Made by a program: the position numbers and the translations under genes. The notes beneath the pieces were generated by a model. That model was given only the letters and a program-made list of their open reading frames with translations, was not told the origin of the DNA and did not search any database. A stretch of 13,862 nt of DNA. Source: Candidatus Collierbacteria bacterium RIFOXYD1_FULL_40_9. GTDB taxonomy: Bacteria > Patescibacteriota > Microgenomatia > UBA1400 > MFAQ01. Of this stretch, positions 5,745 through 13,585 are shown one piece after another. Position 1 is the first letter of the stretch; every line of letters starts with the position of its first letter. The stretch lies in NCBI GenBank assembly GCA_001776275.1, contig MFAQ01000003.1, positions 4,587 to 18,448 of the forward strand, written 5' to 3'.

Positions 5745-6793
5745 ACGAGGTCTATTCTCCTTGCTTTTTTAAACATAGCGGCATCATCTTCATCTGCAGT
5801 TGTCACAATCACCTGTCTACCTTCTGTTACCCTAAGCACCTCTCTTTTGTGAACCATATCTAGCTCCGAAAAAATATCATCCAATAAAAGGAGAGCCTTC
5901 TTCTTTCCCATCTCTTCCAAAAAATATATTTCCCCCATTTTCATCGCCAGAACCGCCATTCTTTGTTCTCCTCTCGAACCAAATGTAGACAAGTTTCTTT
6001 CATTCTCTGTCACCAAGACCTCATCTTTATGAGGACCAACCAAGGTATAACCCACTGCCACCTCAGCATCTTTATATTGAGCCAGTCTAGTTTCACTAAT
6101 CGGGCTCATCTCATAGCTCAGCTTCACTTTTTTAAACAACTCACTCTTACCAAACAGTTCATTTATGTACTTGAGTAAGTCTTGCCTCTTGGCGCTTACT
6201 ATGTTTCCGTGTTTTATCAGCAGTCCATCCCAAAAAGTAAGAGCATGTCTGTTCGCAGACCCATCTCTTATCGCATCCAATATTTTATTTCTCCTTCTTA
6301 ATGCTTGCTCGTAGGTAGTGATACTGTTTTCATATACCTTATCTGCTTGGATAAGAAGCTTGTCCATAAACTTCCGCCTAATATCTGCCGAACCACTAAC
6401 CAGCTCCACATCTTCTGGTCTAAAAATAACTACCGGAAGCAATCCAAGCAAATCACTTTTTCTGCGAGACACACCATTAATCAAATACTTCCTTTTGTTC
6501 ACTACTTTACCCATCACCAGCCCACCGTTTACAATCACCTCAATCTCCTGCTTGTCTTCTTCGCCAGACATCAAATCTGCTTTCACCTTTCCAAGCTCAC
6601 ACCCAAATCTGACCATCTCCTCAGTCCTGCGAGCCCTAAAACTATCCCCCAAACTGATCATATATACCGCCTCCAAAAGATTTGTCTTACCTATTGCATT
6701 TTCACCAAAAACCACATTTACTCCATTACCAAACTCAATTTCTTTTTCCTCGTAGTTTCTAAAGTCGGTTAGTTTAAGTCTCTTTATTCCCAC
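5741..6793 (-). CDS. recF: DNA repair ATPase RecF
   Basis: An SMC-like ATPase that acts with RecO and RecR to load RecA at single-strand gaps. The 350-residue protein begins IKRLKLTDFRNYEEKEIEF, the classic RecF start. Walker A is GENAIGKTN at 30-38, the ABC signature FGSRGEQ at about 271-277 and Walker B LLLLDDIFSELD at 301-312, all intact. I chose the GTG at 6793 over the in-frame ATG at 6835. Homology begins at GIKRL, and a TATACT box ends exactly six bases before the GTG; the longer form would start inside the methyltransferase gene. The usual dnaA-dnaN-recF neighbourhood is absent: here recF follows a methyltransferase and mutM. Its end overlaps the convergent plus-strand gene by three bases. 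Confidence 0.95.
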   Translation of the reverse strand: MGIKRLKLTDFRNYEEKEIEFGNGVNVVFGENAIGKTNLLEAVYMISLGDSFRARRTEEMVRFGCELGKVKADLMSGEEDKQEIEVIVNGGLVMGKVVNKRKYLINGVSRRKSDLLGLLPVVIFRPEDVELVSGSADIRRKFMDKLLIQADKVYENSITTYEQALRRRNKILDAIRDGSANRHALTFWDGLLIKHGNIVSAKRQDLLKYINELFGKSELFKKVKLSYEMSPISETRLAQYKDAEVAVGYTLVGPHKDEVLVTENERNLSTFGSRGEQRMAVLAMKMGEIYFLEEMGKKKALLLLDDIFSELDMVHKREVLRVTEGRQVIVTTADEDDAAMFKKARRIDLV

Positions 6794-6799
6794 GCCTAA

Positions 6800-6805
6800 A
6801 GTATA
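6800..6805 (-). promoter_or_regulatory. -10 box for recF, predicted leaderless
   Basis: Minus-strand TATACT (the same hexamer as at the ligase) ends six bases before the GTG start at 6793, so the predicted transcript starts at the start codon. No clear -35 is present. The box lies in the short gap after the methyltransferase stop codon and helps decide the recF start. Confidence 0.42.
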
Positions 6806-6818
6806 CAGCACCAAACTC

Positions 6819-7439
6819 CTATCTTTTTTTCTCAATTACAAAGATTGTTTGCCTTCCATACATACCAAAGACCGAAATATTAGACCAACTTTGCCCGTAA
6901 ACAATCTTCCAGCCTAAAGTCTTAAATTGATTTTGCCACTCGTCAACAGTTCTATAACGATGATGGTAAAACTCAAAGTTCCCAACACTGTCGCGGACGG
7001 CCACAAAAAATCTCTCCAACTTATTCCTAAAGGTATCTTCGACAATTATCAATCTTTTACAAACCCTCATCGCTTCCATCAAAACGGAAAGCTGATTTTT
7101 TCCACAGTGATGAAGAACACATATAAGCAATCCAGTGTCGAACATTTTATCTGAAAAAGGCAGATCCTTTCCGTTGTAAATTATCGGTTGTAACTTGGGG
7201 TACAAGCTCGCATTCACCACATCAATTCCTTGTGTTTTATAACCCTCAATAGTCAACAGCGCAGAAGTAGACCCGGATCCAAGACCAATATCCAAGACTT
7301 TCTTCCCTTGTAGATATTTTTTAATCAATTGCACTCGCTTGCTTGCCGTGTGCTCAGCTATTTTTACAAAAAGAGGTTGCACAAAAAAGCTAAAAACACC
7401 AAACCTATTTTTTAAATCGACAACATCTTTTACTGACAT
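6819..7439 (-). CDS. class I SAM-dependent methyltransferase
   Basis: A 206-residue Rossmann-fold methyltransferase of unknown substrate. Motif I VLDIGLGSGS lies at 48-57 (SAM binding) and the post-I acidic residue in GIDV at 71-74. The LPFSDKMFDTGLLICVLHH segment at about 93-111 resembles the motif found in UbiE/Methyltransf_11 relatives. A C-terminal RTVDEWQNQFKTLGW segment is typical of the same group. The frame is open to 7490, but that extension runs inside mutM. I chose the ATG at 7439, seven bases after the mutM stop codon, where a TATAAA box sits six bases upstream. Downstream recF begins after 25 bases. Candidates for the substrate include a lipid, quinone-like compound or glycan; nothing in the sequence decides it. 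Confidence 0.82.
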   Translation of the reverse strand: MSVKDVVDLKNRFGVFSFFVQPLFVKIAEHTASKRVQLIKKYLQGKKVLDIGLGSGSTSALLTIEGYKTQGIDVVNASLYPKLQPIIYNGKDLPFSDKMFDTGLLICVLHHCGKNQLSVLMEAMRVCKRLIIVEDTFRNKLERFFVAVRDSVGNFEFYHHRYRTVDEWQNQFKTLGWKIVYGQSWSNISVFGMYGRQTIFVIEKKR

Positions 7440-7445
7440 TCTTTT

Positions 7446-7451
7446 TTTATA
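7446..7451 (-). promoter_or_regulatory. candidate -10 box for the methyltransferase gene
   Basis: Minus-strand TATAAA overlaps the mutM stop codon and ends six bases before the ATG at 7439. It fits the leaderless spacing seen at other genes, but there is no -35 and the region is A-rich, so chance is possible. Confidence 0.33.
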
Positions 7452-8340
7452 CTTGACAATTTGGACAATAAAAAGTCCCTCTACCACCAAGTTTAACTTT
7501 TAAAATTTTCTCGCCGCAGTTATTACATGGTTCCCCATCTCGCTTGTATGTTAAAAAGTGATTCTGATATGTCCCCCCAAGACCTTTCGTATCCACATAG
7601 TTAGCCGCGCTGGCCCCACCACACTTAATTCCTAACTCAATTACATATCGGACAGCCTTATATAGTTTTCTCGCTTCTGATACATTCAGATCACACGCCT
7701 TTCTAGTTGGCAATATTTTTGCCATATTCAACGCGTCATTCGCGTATATATTTCCTATGCCACCCATTAATTGCTGATCCAGCAATACCAGCTTTATTGG
7801 TTTTTTGGATTTTTTTAATACTTGAGCAAAATAGTCCAAGGTAAAACTCTCATCTATTACATCTGGTGGTAAACTACTGGCTTGCTTTTCTCGCTCTTCT
7901 CTATTAGTTATCTTTACCCAACCAAATGCCCTCATATCGTTAAAAAACAGCACAGAGTCGTCATCGAAAATAATCTCTACTCTAGTGTGTTTACTTGGTA
8001 AATCGTTTGTCCAATCAACACTCGGATGACCACCAGCAACTCTCTTCTCAAACACTTGAGTTTTGTCAGTTTTGAGCTCTTGAGTTTTTTTAGTTTTCTC
8101 TACGAAAATTAATTGTCCTGTCATCTTTAGGTGAATTTGAACAACGTCCTCGAAACCCTCAAACTCAACTCCTACCACTTTTGCCCTCCGACTAACTTTA
8201 GTAATTTTTTTACCGATTAATACATCTTTATCACCCGAAAAAATTTTCTCCCTATAAACCGTCATCTGACTCACAATTTTCCCTACCAACACCTCATTCA
8301 ACTGTCTTGCAATTGTCTCAACTTCTGGCAATTCTGGCAC
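7447..8340 (-). CDS. mutM: formamidopyrimidine-DNA glycosylase (Fpg/MutM)
   Basis: Excises 8-oxoguanine and formamidopyrimidines and cuts the resulting abasic site. The enzyme needs proline as residue 2, which becomes the N-terminal nucleophile after methionine removal. This fixes the start at the GTG at 8340 (V-P-E-L-P-E-V-E), not the ATG four codons upstream. The 297-residue protein has P2 and E3, HLKMTGQL at 70-77 with the conserved beta-hairpin lysine, GGIGNIYANDAL at about 193-204, and a C-terminal zinc finger with C272, C275, C292 and C295 and the conserved R287. A low-complexity, Lys/Thr/Gln-rich insertion sits at about 81-101, just before GGHPSVDW. The start overlaps the glycosyltransferase end by 23 bases, so translation is probably coupled. 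Confidence 0.96.
   Translation of the reverse strand: MPELPEVETIARQLNEVLVGKIVSQMTVYREKIFSGDKDVLIGKKITKVSRRAKVVGVEFEGFEDVVQIHLKMTGQLIFVEKTKKTQELKTDKTQVFEKRVAGGHPSVDWTNDLPSKHTRVEIIFDDDSVLFFNDMRAFGWVKITNREEREKQASSLPPDVIDESFTLDYFAQVLKKSKKPIKLVLLDQQLMGGIGNIYANDALNMAKILPTRKACDLNVSEARKLYKAVRYVIELGIKCGGASAANYVDTKGLGGTYQNHFLTYKRDGEPCNNCGEKILKVKLGGRGTFYCPNCQV
8055..8102 (-). repeat. 24-bp imperfect tandem repeat inside mutM
   Basis: Two 24-bp units (8055-8078 and 8079-8102) start with the same ten bases, CTTGAGTTTT, and match at 17 of 24 positions overall. They encode the Lys/Thr/Gln-rich stretch KKTQELKTDKTQ of Fpg, in which KTQ recurs with an 8-residue period. The peptide lies in the loop between LIFVEK and GGHPSVDW, where typical Fpg proteins are shorter. 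Confidence 0.6.
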
Positions 8341-9445
8341 ATTCTTTAACAAATTTACTAATCACTTTTTTAATTTCTACCACAAACCTCTTCTCTGAAA
8401 ACATCAAGGCTCTCGCTTGTAAAGTTTCTTTTTTCCACCGCTTTCCAACCAACTTTGCAATTGCCAATTCTAAAGTTTTTTCGTCAGTATCGGTAACCAG
8501 TATTCCAGTTTCTCCGTCAACCACCGATTCCCTAAAACCCCCACCATTAAAGGCTATTACAGGAGTTCCAGAAGCCATTGCTTCAACTGGTGTTACGCCA
8601 AAATCTTCTTCTCGTGCCAAAGCAATAAACCCTTTTGCTTTTGCATAAAGCTCTGGTAACAACTCATCACTTACTCTTCCCAAAAGCTCAACTCCTTTTA
8701 TTTTCTTAAGCTGCTTTTTAACAACCGAAAATCCCACAGACTCACCTGAGATCTTTAATCTATACCCCAGTTTTTTTAGTGCCTCAGCCGCTTCCACAAT
8801 TCCCTTAGCCCCTACCAAGCGAGACACAATCAAAAAATAGTCCTCTTTTTTCAAATTAGTAGACTTTTCCATTATTTCTTCCACTCTAACTGGTGGATAA
8901 ACCACCACTGCTTCTCGTCTATAAAATTTCCAAACCCTTTTTTTTACATTCTCTGAGTTTGCTATCCAGTAATCAACTCGTCTTGCGCTCCAAGTATCAA
9001 ACAAACGCAAAAAATGATTGACTATCACTGCATAAACTCTAACAATCCAAAATTTTTGCAAATTAATACTGGTTTCGTAGCCATACAAGAATCTGGGAGG
9101 AGTATGGCAATAAGCAATCACCTTTGTATCTTCACGCACTCTAAAGCCCCTCGCAAAAAAAGACGAACATGAAGTTATCACCAGGTCATAATTTCTAAGG
9201 TCCAAACTCCACCAAACCAAGGGGGCTAGAAATCGCAACGGACTATACAAATTAAAATACTTAAGCAAAAAACCCCACCTGCTCTCTATAATTTTTCTAT
9301 CGCTAAACTCTTTTGCACAAATAGAGTTAGGTTTAACAAACGAAGTATATATAGGTGCGTCTGGATATATATTTGCAAGCTGTCGCAAAACCCGCTCGGC
9401 CCCTCCAAACTCTTTTATATAATCATGAACTAAAGCAACTTTCAT
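8318..9445 (-). CDS. GT4-family glycosyltransferase
   Basis: A GT-B fold glycosyltransferase of 375 residues, probably transferring mannose or a related sugar from a nucleotide-sugar donor to a cell-surface glycan or lipid. The N-terminal acceptor domain begins KVALVHDYIKEFGGAERVL, with the glycine-rich GGAER at 14-18. The C-terminal donor domain holds FLIVSRLVGAKGI at about 204-216 and the E-x7-E catalytic motif EEDFGVTPVEAM, with E280 and E288. GGGFRESVVDGETGILV follows at about 301-317. CHTPPRFLYGYE at about 113-124 is shared with WbaZ-like mannosyltransferases. There is no signal peptide, so it is cytoplasmic or peripheral on the membrane. Its ATG overlaps the exonuclease stop (ATGA), and mutM starts inside its 3' end. 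It is functionally unrelated to its repair-gene neighbours. Confidence 0.9.
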   Translation of the reverse strand: MKVALVHDYIKEFGGAERVLRQLANIYPDAPIYTSFVKPNSICAKEFSDRKIIESRWGFLLKYFNLYSPLRFLAPLVWWSLDLRNYDLVITSCSSFFARGFRVREDTKVIAYCHTPPRFLYGYETSINLQKFWIVRVYAVIVNHFLRLFDTWSARRVDYWIANSENVKKRVWKFYRREAVVVYPPVRVEEIMEKSTNLKKEDYFLIVSRLVGAKGIVEAAEALKKLGYRLKISGESVGFSVVKKQLKKIKGVELLGRVSDELLPELYAKAKGFIALAREEDFGVTPVEAMASGTPVIAFNGGGFRESVVDGETGILVTDTDEKTLELAIAKLVGKRWKKETLQARALMFSEKRFVVEIKKVISKFVKECARIARS

Positions 9446-10353
9446 ATAAAAATATCGATAATTTCTTTCTCATTACCTACTTCTGGTAATTTGTTTATCA
9501 AACTTTTAAAATTTAATTCCTCAAACAGTTTTATTACCTTGTTTTTATCATAGTCAGACATCAAGCATTTTTCCCAGTCAAAATCCATAGGCACTTCCTT
9601 TTGTATTTCTGTCAAGAATCGACTTTTGATAGCCATTTCCTTGTCTTCTTCAAGTAATTTTTTAGTTCTCGGTGCTATATTTTTATCATCAATCTGCCTA
9701 TAAATGTTCTCTATACTCCCAAACTCTTTTATCAGCTTTGTCGCCGTAACCTTACCAACACCTTTTACACCTGGGATGTTATCAGAGGCGTCCCCCATTA
9801 GTCCTTTTAAGTCAATTATCTGCTTTGGGCTCATACCATAAACTTCCATAACTTTATCTTCATCAAAAACTACCGACTGAGAATATTTATTTTGAATTGG
9901 CAAATACACCACAACTTTTTTCCCCTCAATAAGCTGTAAGGCATCTCTGTCTCCTGTCACAATTATGATCTGCTCCTCTTCCTTGTCATTTATCGCCACC
10001 CTTGACAGAGTCCCAATAATGTCATCAGCCTCATAGCCTTCTATCCCAAACTGTGGAATATTAAAAGCCTCAACAATTTCTTTTGTTCTGTCTATCTGAC
10101 TTACCAAGGACTCGTCCATTGGTGCTCTATGAGCTTTGTAATCATCAAATTCTTTTTTCCTAAAAGTTGGTCCTTTAACATCCCAAGCGACAACAACATG
10201 TGTTGGTGATAATTTTTCAATAACTGAAAGTAACAATGTTGTGAACCCATATACAGCACCGACCAACTCTCCTTTAGGGGTTGTAAAGGGCGGATAGGCA
10301 TGAAATGCTCTATAAAGAAGAGAGTTTCCGTCAATTAATACCAATTTTTTCAT
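9442..10353 (-). CDS. stand-alone 5'-3' exonuclease / flap nuclease (PolA N-terminal domain type)
   Basis: Removes RNA primers and 5' flaps; homologous to the N-terminal nuclease domain of DNA polymerase I but, at 303 residues, without a polymerase. Metal-binding and catalytic segments are present in order: LIDGNSLLYRAF (D8), VVAWDVKGPTFRKKEFDDYKAHR (D58, 54-76), GYEADDIIG (106-114), TGDRDALQL (D135, D137) and DLKGLMGDASDN (D188, D191). A helix-hairpin-helix, IPGVKGVGKVTATKL, lies at 193-207. The ATG immediately follows the ftsH stop codon with no gap, and the end overlaps the glycosyltransferase start by 4 nt. With the ligase and Fpg in the same window it supplies parts of long-patch base excision repair and Okazaki fragment maturation. 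Whether a full-length polA exists elsewhere cannot be seen. Confidence 0.94.
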   Translation of the reverse strand: MKKLVLIDGNSLLYRAFHAYPPFTTPKGELVGAVYGFTTLLLSVIEKLSPTHVVVAWDVKGPTFRKKEFDDYKAHRAPMDESLVSQIDRTKEIVEAFNIPQFGIEGYEADDIIGTLSRVAINDKEEEQIIIVTGDRDALQLIEGKKVVVYLPIQNKYSQSVVFDEDKVMEVYGMSPKQIIDLKGLMGDASDNIPGVKGVGKVTATKLIKEFGSIENIYRQIDDKNIAPRTKKLLEEDKEMAIKSRFLTEIQKEVPMDFDWEKCLMSDYDKNKVIKLFEELNFKSLINKLPEVGNEKEIIDIFI

Positions 10354-12210
10354 TTATTCAAAAGACCCTTTTTCTAAAACAACTATTTCTTCGAATTCTT
10401 CCTGTTCTATTGTCTCAATCTCAACTAACTTTTCTGAAAGCTTATCTAATAACCTCCTGTGTTTTTTAAGTATTTTCTCTGCCAAAGTGTAGGCACTATC
10501 TATTTTGTCCTTTACCTCCTCATCTACTTTTGTCTGCGTCAATTCAGATATTTTTCCCGTCTCACCATAGCTATAACCCCAAGCATTACTCTCTACTGTT
10601 TGCGAAAGTGACACCGGTCCCAACTTGCTCATCCCAAAGTCAATTACCATTCTTCGTGCAATTCTTGTGGCTCTCTCAATGTCGTTACTTGCTCCAGCAG
10701 TCAACTCATTGAATATTATTTTCTCAGCAGCCCTTCCTCCAAGCATCATTGCCATCTCGTGTTTAAGTTCACTCTCTGTTTGCTGATACTTATCAGTCTT
10801 TGGTCTACTCATAGTAAAGCCAAGTGCCATACCTCGCGAAACAATACTCACTCTATGTATTGGATCAGTCCCAGAAAGCATGTGACCAACCAAAGCATGA
10901 CCCATTTCGTGATATGCAGTCATCTTTTTCTCTAGATCAGAAGACAGTCGCTTTCTCTCTGGACCCATTTTTACCTTTAAGCTTGCCTCAAAAATATCTT
11001 TCATCTCTATCTCTTTTCTGTTGTGTCTAGCTGCCAGTATTGCCGACTCGTTCAACATGTTTTCCAAGTCAGCTCCCGAAAACCCTACCGTACTTTGAGC
11101 CACTTTGTCCCAATTAAGACCTTTAACGAAAGGTTTACCTTTTTTATGTATTTCCAAAATTTCTTTTCGACCCTTTATATCCGGTAAGTCCAAAGTCACT
11201 CTTCTATCAAATCTACCTGGGCGAACCAAGGCAGGGTCTAAAACGTCCGGCCTGTTTGTTGCAGCCATTACAATTACATTTTCATTCTTCGAAAAACCAT
11301 CCATCTCCACCAATATTTGGTTCAAAGTCTGTTCTCTCTCATCGTGTCCGCCCATACCGCCACTTGCACCTCTTGTTCTTCCTATTGCATCCATTTCATC
11401 AATAAAAATAATCGAAGGAGCTGCCTTCTTTGCTGTTTCAAACAAGTCCCTAACCCTACTTGCCCCAACCCCGACCAACATTTCCATAAACTCAGACCCA
11501 GCCATAGAGAAAAATGGTACACCTGCTTCACCCGCTACAGCTCTTGCAAGTAGAGTTTTGCCCACACCAGCAGGACCAGTGAGCAGTACTCCTTTTGGAG
11601 TTCTAGCTCCCACATCAATATACTTTTTAGAATTTTTTAAGAAGTCTACAACTTCTTCAAGCTCCTTCTTGGCTTCGTCAACGCCAGCAACATCAGAAAA
11701 CTTGATATTTTGCTTGCCCTTAGCAAACAACTTGGCCTTACTTTTTCCAATTCCAAACATATCAACCCCACCACCTTGTTTTCTCATCATAAACATCATC
11801 AGCAGTCCAAAACCAACTATGGGTAATATCAAAGATATTACATCCCAAAAAGCTCTACCAAAGTCCTGAGAAACCGCTTCAATCTTTACTTTACTTTCAT
11901 CAATTCCAGCCTTCTGTAATTGGTCCACAAAACTAGAGCCCTCTTCTTTTCGCGAGATTGCCATCACCTCAGTACCGTTACTGTCTTTTGGGTAGTAAAC
12001 CAATATGTCATTGCCTCTTATTTGTATTCTTTCTACTTTTCCGCTTTTAACTTCAGAGATAACTTCGGACAAACTAATATTTTTAACCAGTCCAGATCCA
12101 TCCAAGAAAAATTTAACCAAGCTCGGCAAAAACATAAACAAAATAAACAACCAAATCAGCAACCGTCTAAAGTTAATATTTATTTTAAATTCCATTTTTT
12201 TTGCTTGCAT
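10354..12210 (-). CDS. ftsH: ATP-dependent zinc metalloprotease FtsH
   Basis: Membrane-bound AAA+ protease that extracts and degrades membrane and short-lived cytosolic proteins. The 618 residues contain a TM helix at about 16-36, an extracytoplasmic domain to about 118, a second TM helix at about 122-143, then the AAA domain. Walker A is GPAGVGKT at 212-219 (in place of the common GPPGTGKT), Walker B IIFIDEMDAI with D271 and E272, pore segment FMEMLVGVGASR, and second region of homology RPGRFDRR at 330-337. The zinc site is HEMGH at 434-438, with D510 in ASNDIERAT as the third ligand. All key residues are intact. The start could be the ATG at 12210 or M6 at 12195. It lies 30 bases after the tRNA-binding gene and is immediately followed by the exonuclease. 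Confidence 0.97.
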   Translation of the reverse strand: MQAKKMEFKININFRRLLIWLFILFMFLPSLVKFFLDGSGLVKNISLSEVISEVKSGKVERIQIRGNDILVYYPKDSNGTEVMAISRKEEGSSFVDQLQKAGIDESKVKIEAVSQDFGRAFWDVISLILPIVGFGLLMMFMMRKQGGGVDMFGIGKSKAKLFAKGKQNIKFSDVAGVDEAKKELEEVVDFLKNSKKYIDVGARTPKGVLLTGPAGVGKTLLARAVAGEAGVPFFSMAGSEFMEMLVGVGASRVRDLFETAKKAAPSIIFIDEMDAIGRTRGASGGMGGHDEREQTLNQILVEMDGFSKNENVIVMAATNRPDVLDPALVRPGRFDRRVTLDLPDIKGRKEILEIHKKGKPFVKGLNWDKVAQSTVGFSGADLENMLNESAILAARHNRKEIEMKDIFEASLKVKMGPERKRLSSDLEKKMTAYHEMGHALVGHMLSGTDPIHRVSIVSRGMALGFTMSRPKTDKYQQTESELKHEMAMMLGGRAAEKIIFNELTAGASNDIERATRIARRMVIDFGMSKLGPVSLSQTVESNAWGYSYGETGKISELTQTKVDEEVKDKIDSAYTLAEKILKKHRRLLDKLSEKLVEIETIEQEEFEEIVVLEKGSFE

Positions 12211-12219
12211 ATTCGTCTT

Positions 12220-12225
12220 ATTTTA
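12220..12225 (-). promoter_or_regulatory. candidate -10 box for ftsH
   Basis: Minus-strand TAAAAT ends nine bases before the ATG at 12210, predicting a leader of only 2-3 bases. There is no good -35 at 16-18 bp; a TTGTGA lies 20 bp upstream. The gene may instead be read from the trpS promoter. Confidence 0.3.
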
Positions 12226-12240
12226 TCCTAAAAAATACAC

Positions 12241-12576
12241 CTACCTCACAACAGAACCAATTTCCACCTCATCGTCCAAAAAAATCATCACCGGCTTTTC
12301 TTTGCCATCTACCATCAGCACCATCCCCTCCGAGTATTCCTTTCCCATCTTTTTAGGTGTCATGTTCAAAATAACAGGAACTTTTTTGCCCACCAGCTCC
12401 TCAGGTTTATACCAAGCCCTAATACCAGAAAACAACGTCCTTTTCCCTACCTCTTCTCCAAAATCAATTACATATTTAATTAGTTTTTCACTCCATTCAG
12501 GGGCCAAAGCTTCCATAATCAAACCAGCCCGAATCTCTAATTTAACAAAGTCCTCATAATTAATCAGATCCTTCAT
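12241..12576 (-). CDS. stand-alone tRNA-binding OB-fold protein (Trbp111 / MetRS C-terminal domain-like)
   Basis: A 111-residue single-domain protein of the family found as the C-terminal domain of methionyl-tRNA synthetase, in Arc1p/EMAPII, CsaA and Trbp111. The signature is clear: NYEDFVKLEIRAGLI at 6-20 is the first OB strand region, and FSGIRAWYKPEELVGKKVPV with NMTPKKMGKEYSEGMVL at about 49-88 is the core diagnostic stretch. Known members dimerise and bind tRNA without sequence specificity, helping synthetases. Its ATG overlaps the trpS stop codon (ATGA, 4 nt), so the two proteins are made together, and a CAT-anticodon tRNA gene lies just upstream. It could serve MetRS in trans, TrpRS, or act as a CsaA-like chaperone; the context slightly favours a tRNA role. 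Confidence 0.88.
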   Translation of the reverse strand: MKDLINYEDFVKLEIRAGLIMEALAPEWSEKLIKYVIDFGEEVGKRTLFSGIRAWYKPEELVGKKVPVILNMTPKKMGKEYSEGMVLMVDGKEKPVMIFLDDEVEIGSVVR

Positions 12577-13583
12577 TTTTCGTAAAAGTTAATTTTCATT
12601 GCCGACTTCATTTTGTTTACTATCTTTTCGGCCTCATTACTTACTTTCTTGCTTCCTTCCAAAGCTTTACTCATCAACTCTTCTTTGATCTTCTCGGCCT
12701 CCATCCTTTTCTCTCTTATAGGAGCTAAAACAGAATTCATAGCTATAAACAATTTCTCTTTAACCTCCACGTCACCCACAGTTCCCTTTCTATATTTTTC
12801 CTTCAGACTAAGAACCTCTTCTCTGTTAGAGTTAAACAAATCATGATAAGCAAAGGCAATATTCCCCTCAACTGTTCCAGGGTCAGTCGCCCTAATTCTA
12901 TTTGGATCCGTATAAACTTTAAAAACCTTTTCTCTTAATATTTTCTCGTCATCTGCTAGGTAAATTGCGTTATTTAAACTCTTGCCCATTTTTTCGTTAC
13001 CATCTATACCAGGTACATTTTTCTCCACACCTACCAGCGCTTCTGGTTCATGCAACACCTCAACATCATATGTTGTATTAAATTTTCGTGCCAAGTCCCT
13101 AGTAGATTCAATCATTGGCAGTTGATCCTTGCCAACCGGAACCAAGTCTGCATTTACAGACAAAATGTCGGCCACTTGGTGGACTGGGTACATAAAAAAT
13201 CCAAGTGGAGTAGATTGCTCCATGCCCTTTTGTGCCAATTCAGTCTTAATGGTCGGGTTATGACCAATTTGCTGAATGGTTACAAAATTAGACAAATAGA
13301 CAAATATCTCATGTATTTGTTTTACTTCGCTTTGAATAAAGACTGTCGTCTTCTCAAAATCTATTCCTACAGCATAATAGTCACACAACAGTTCATAAAT
13401 ACTCTCCCTCACTTTACCGGGGTTATCAAAATTATCCGTTAGAGCCTGCACGTTAGCCACTAGCACAAACTGCTCATATTCGTCTTGCAACTTTACTCGA
13501 TTAAGCAGCGAACCCATCAAATGCCCAATATGTAGTTTTCCTGTCGGTCTATCTCCAGTTAATATTCTCTTCTTTTCCATCAT
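12573..13583 (-). CDS. trpS: tryptophanyl-tRNA synthetase
   Basis: Class I aminoacyl-tRNA synthetase that charges tRNA-Trp in the cytoplasm; 336 residues, normal for the bacterial enzyme. The HIGH motif is KLHIGHLMGS (HIGH at 18-21), and the KMSKS motif appears as KMGKS at 198-202, in GIDGNEKMGKSLNNAI. TPLGFFMYPVHQVADIL and the downstream DLVPVGKDQLPMIESTRDLARKFN are diagnostic of TrpRS. The open frame extends upstream to 13610, but those codons lie inside the tRNA gene, so I chose the first ATG after the tRNA (13583); the next codon is also ATG (13580). There is no Shine-Dalgarno sequence. The gap to the tRNA discriminator base is only two bases, so tRNA 3' processing would leave a nearly leaderless mRNA. 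It overlaps the tRNA-binding gene downstream. Confidence 0.95.
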   Translation of the reverse strand: MMEKKRILTGDRPTGKLHIGHLMGSLLNRVKLQDEYEQFVLVANVQALTDNFDNPGKVRESIYELLCDYYAVGIDFEKTTVFIQSEVKQIHEIFVYLSNFVTIQQIGHNPTIKTELAQKGMEQSTPLGFFMYPVHQVADILSVNADLVPVGKDQLPMIESTRDLARKFNTTYDVEVLHEPEALVGVEKNVPGIDGNEKMGKSLNNAIYLADDEKILREKVFKVYTDPNRIRATDPGTVEGNIAFAYHDLFNSNREEVLSLKEKYRKGTVGDVEVKEKLFIAMNSVLAPIREKRMEAEKIKEELMSKALEGSKKVSNEAEKIVNKMKSAMKINFYEK

Positions 13584-13585
13584 AG

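Noticed and set aside
6305..6772. Two overlapping plus-strand frames of about 150 codons opposite recF
   Set aside because: Both are antisense shadows of the conserved RecF N-terminus; neither has a promoter or a plausible protein composition.
11105..11869. 254-codon open frame on the plus strand opposite ftsH
   Set aside because: It lies entirely antisense to the AAA domain of FtsH, whose motifs are intact; the translation is Ser/Pro/Thr-rich low-complexity sequence without recognisable domains.
12573..12576. UGA as a sense codon (genetic code 25)
   Set aside because: TGA ends trpS and the exonuclease exactly at the family-expected C-termini with ATGA overlaps, so the standard bacterial code applies.
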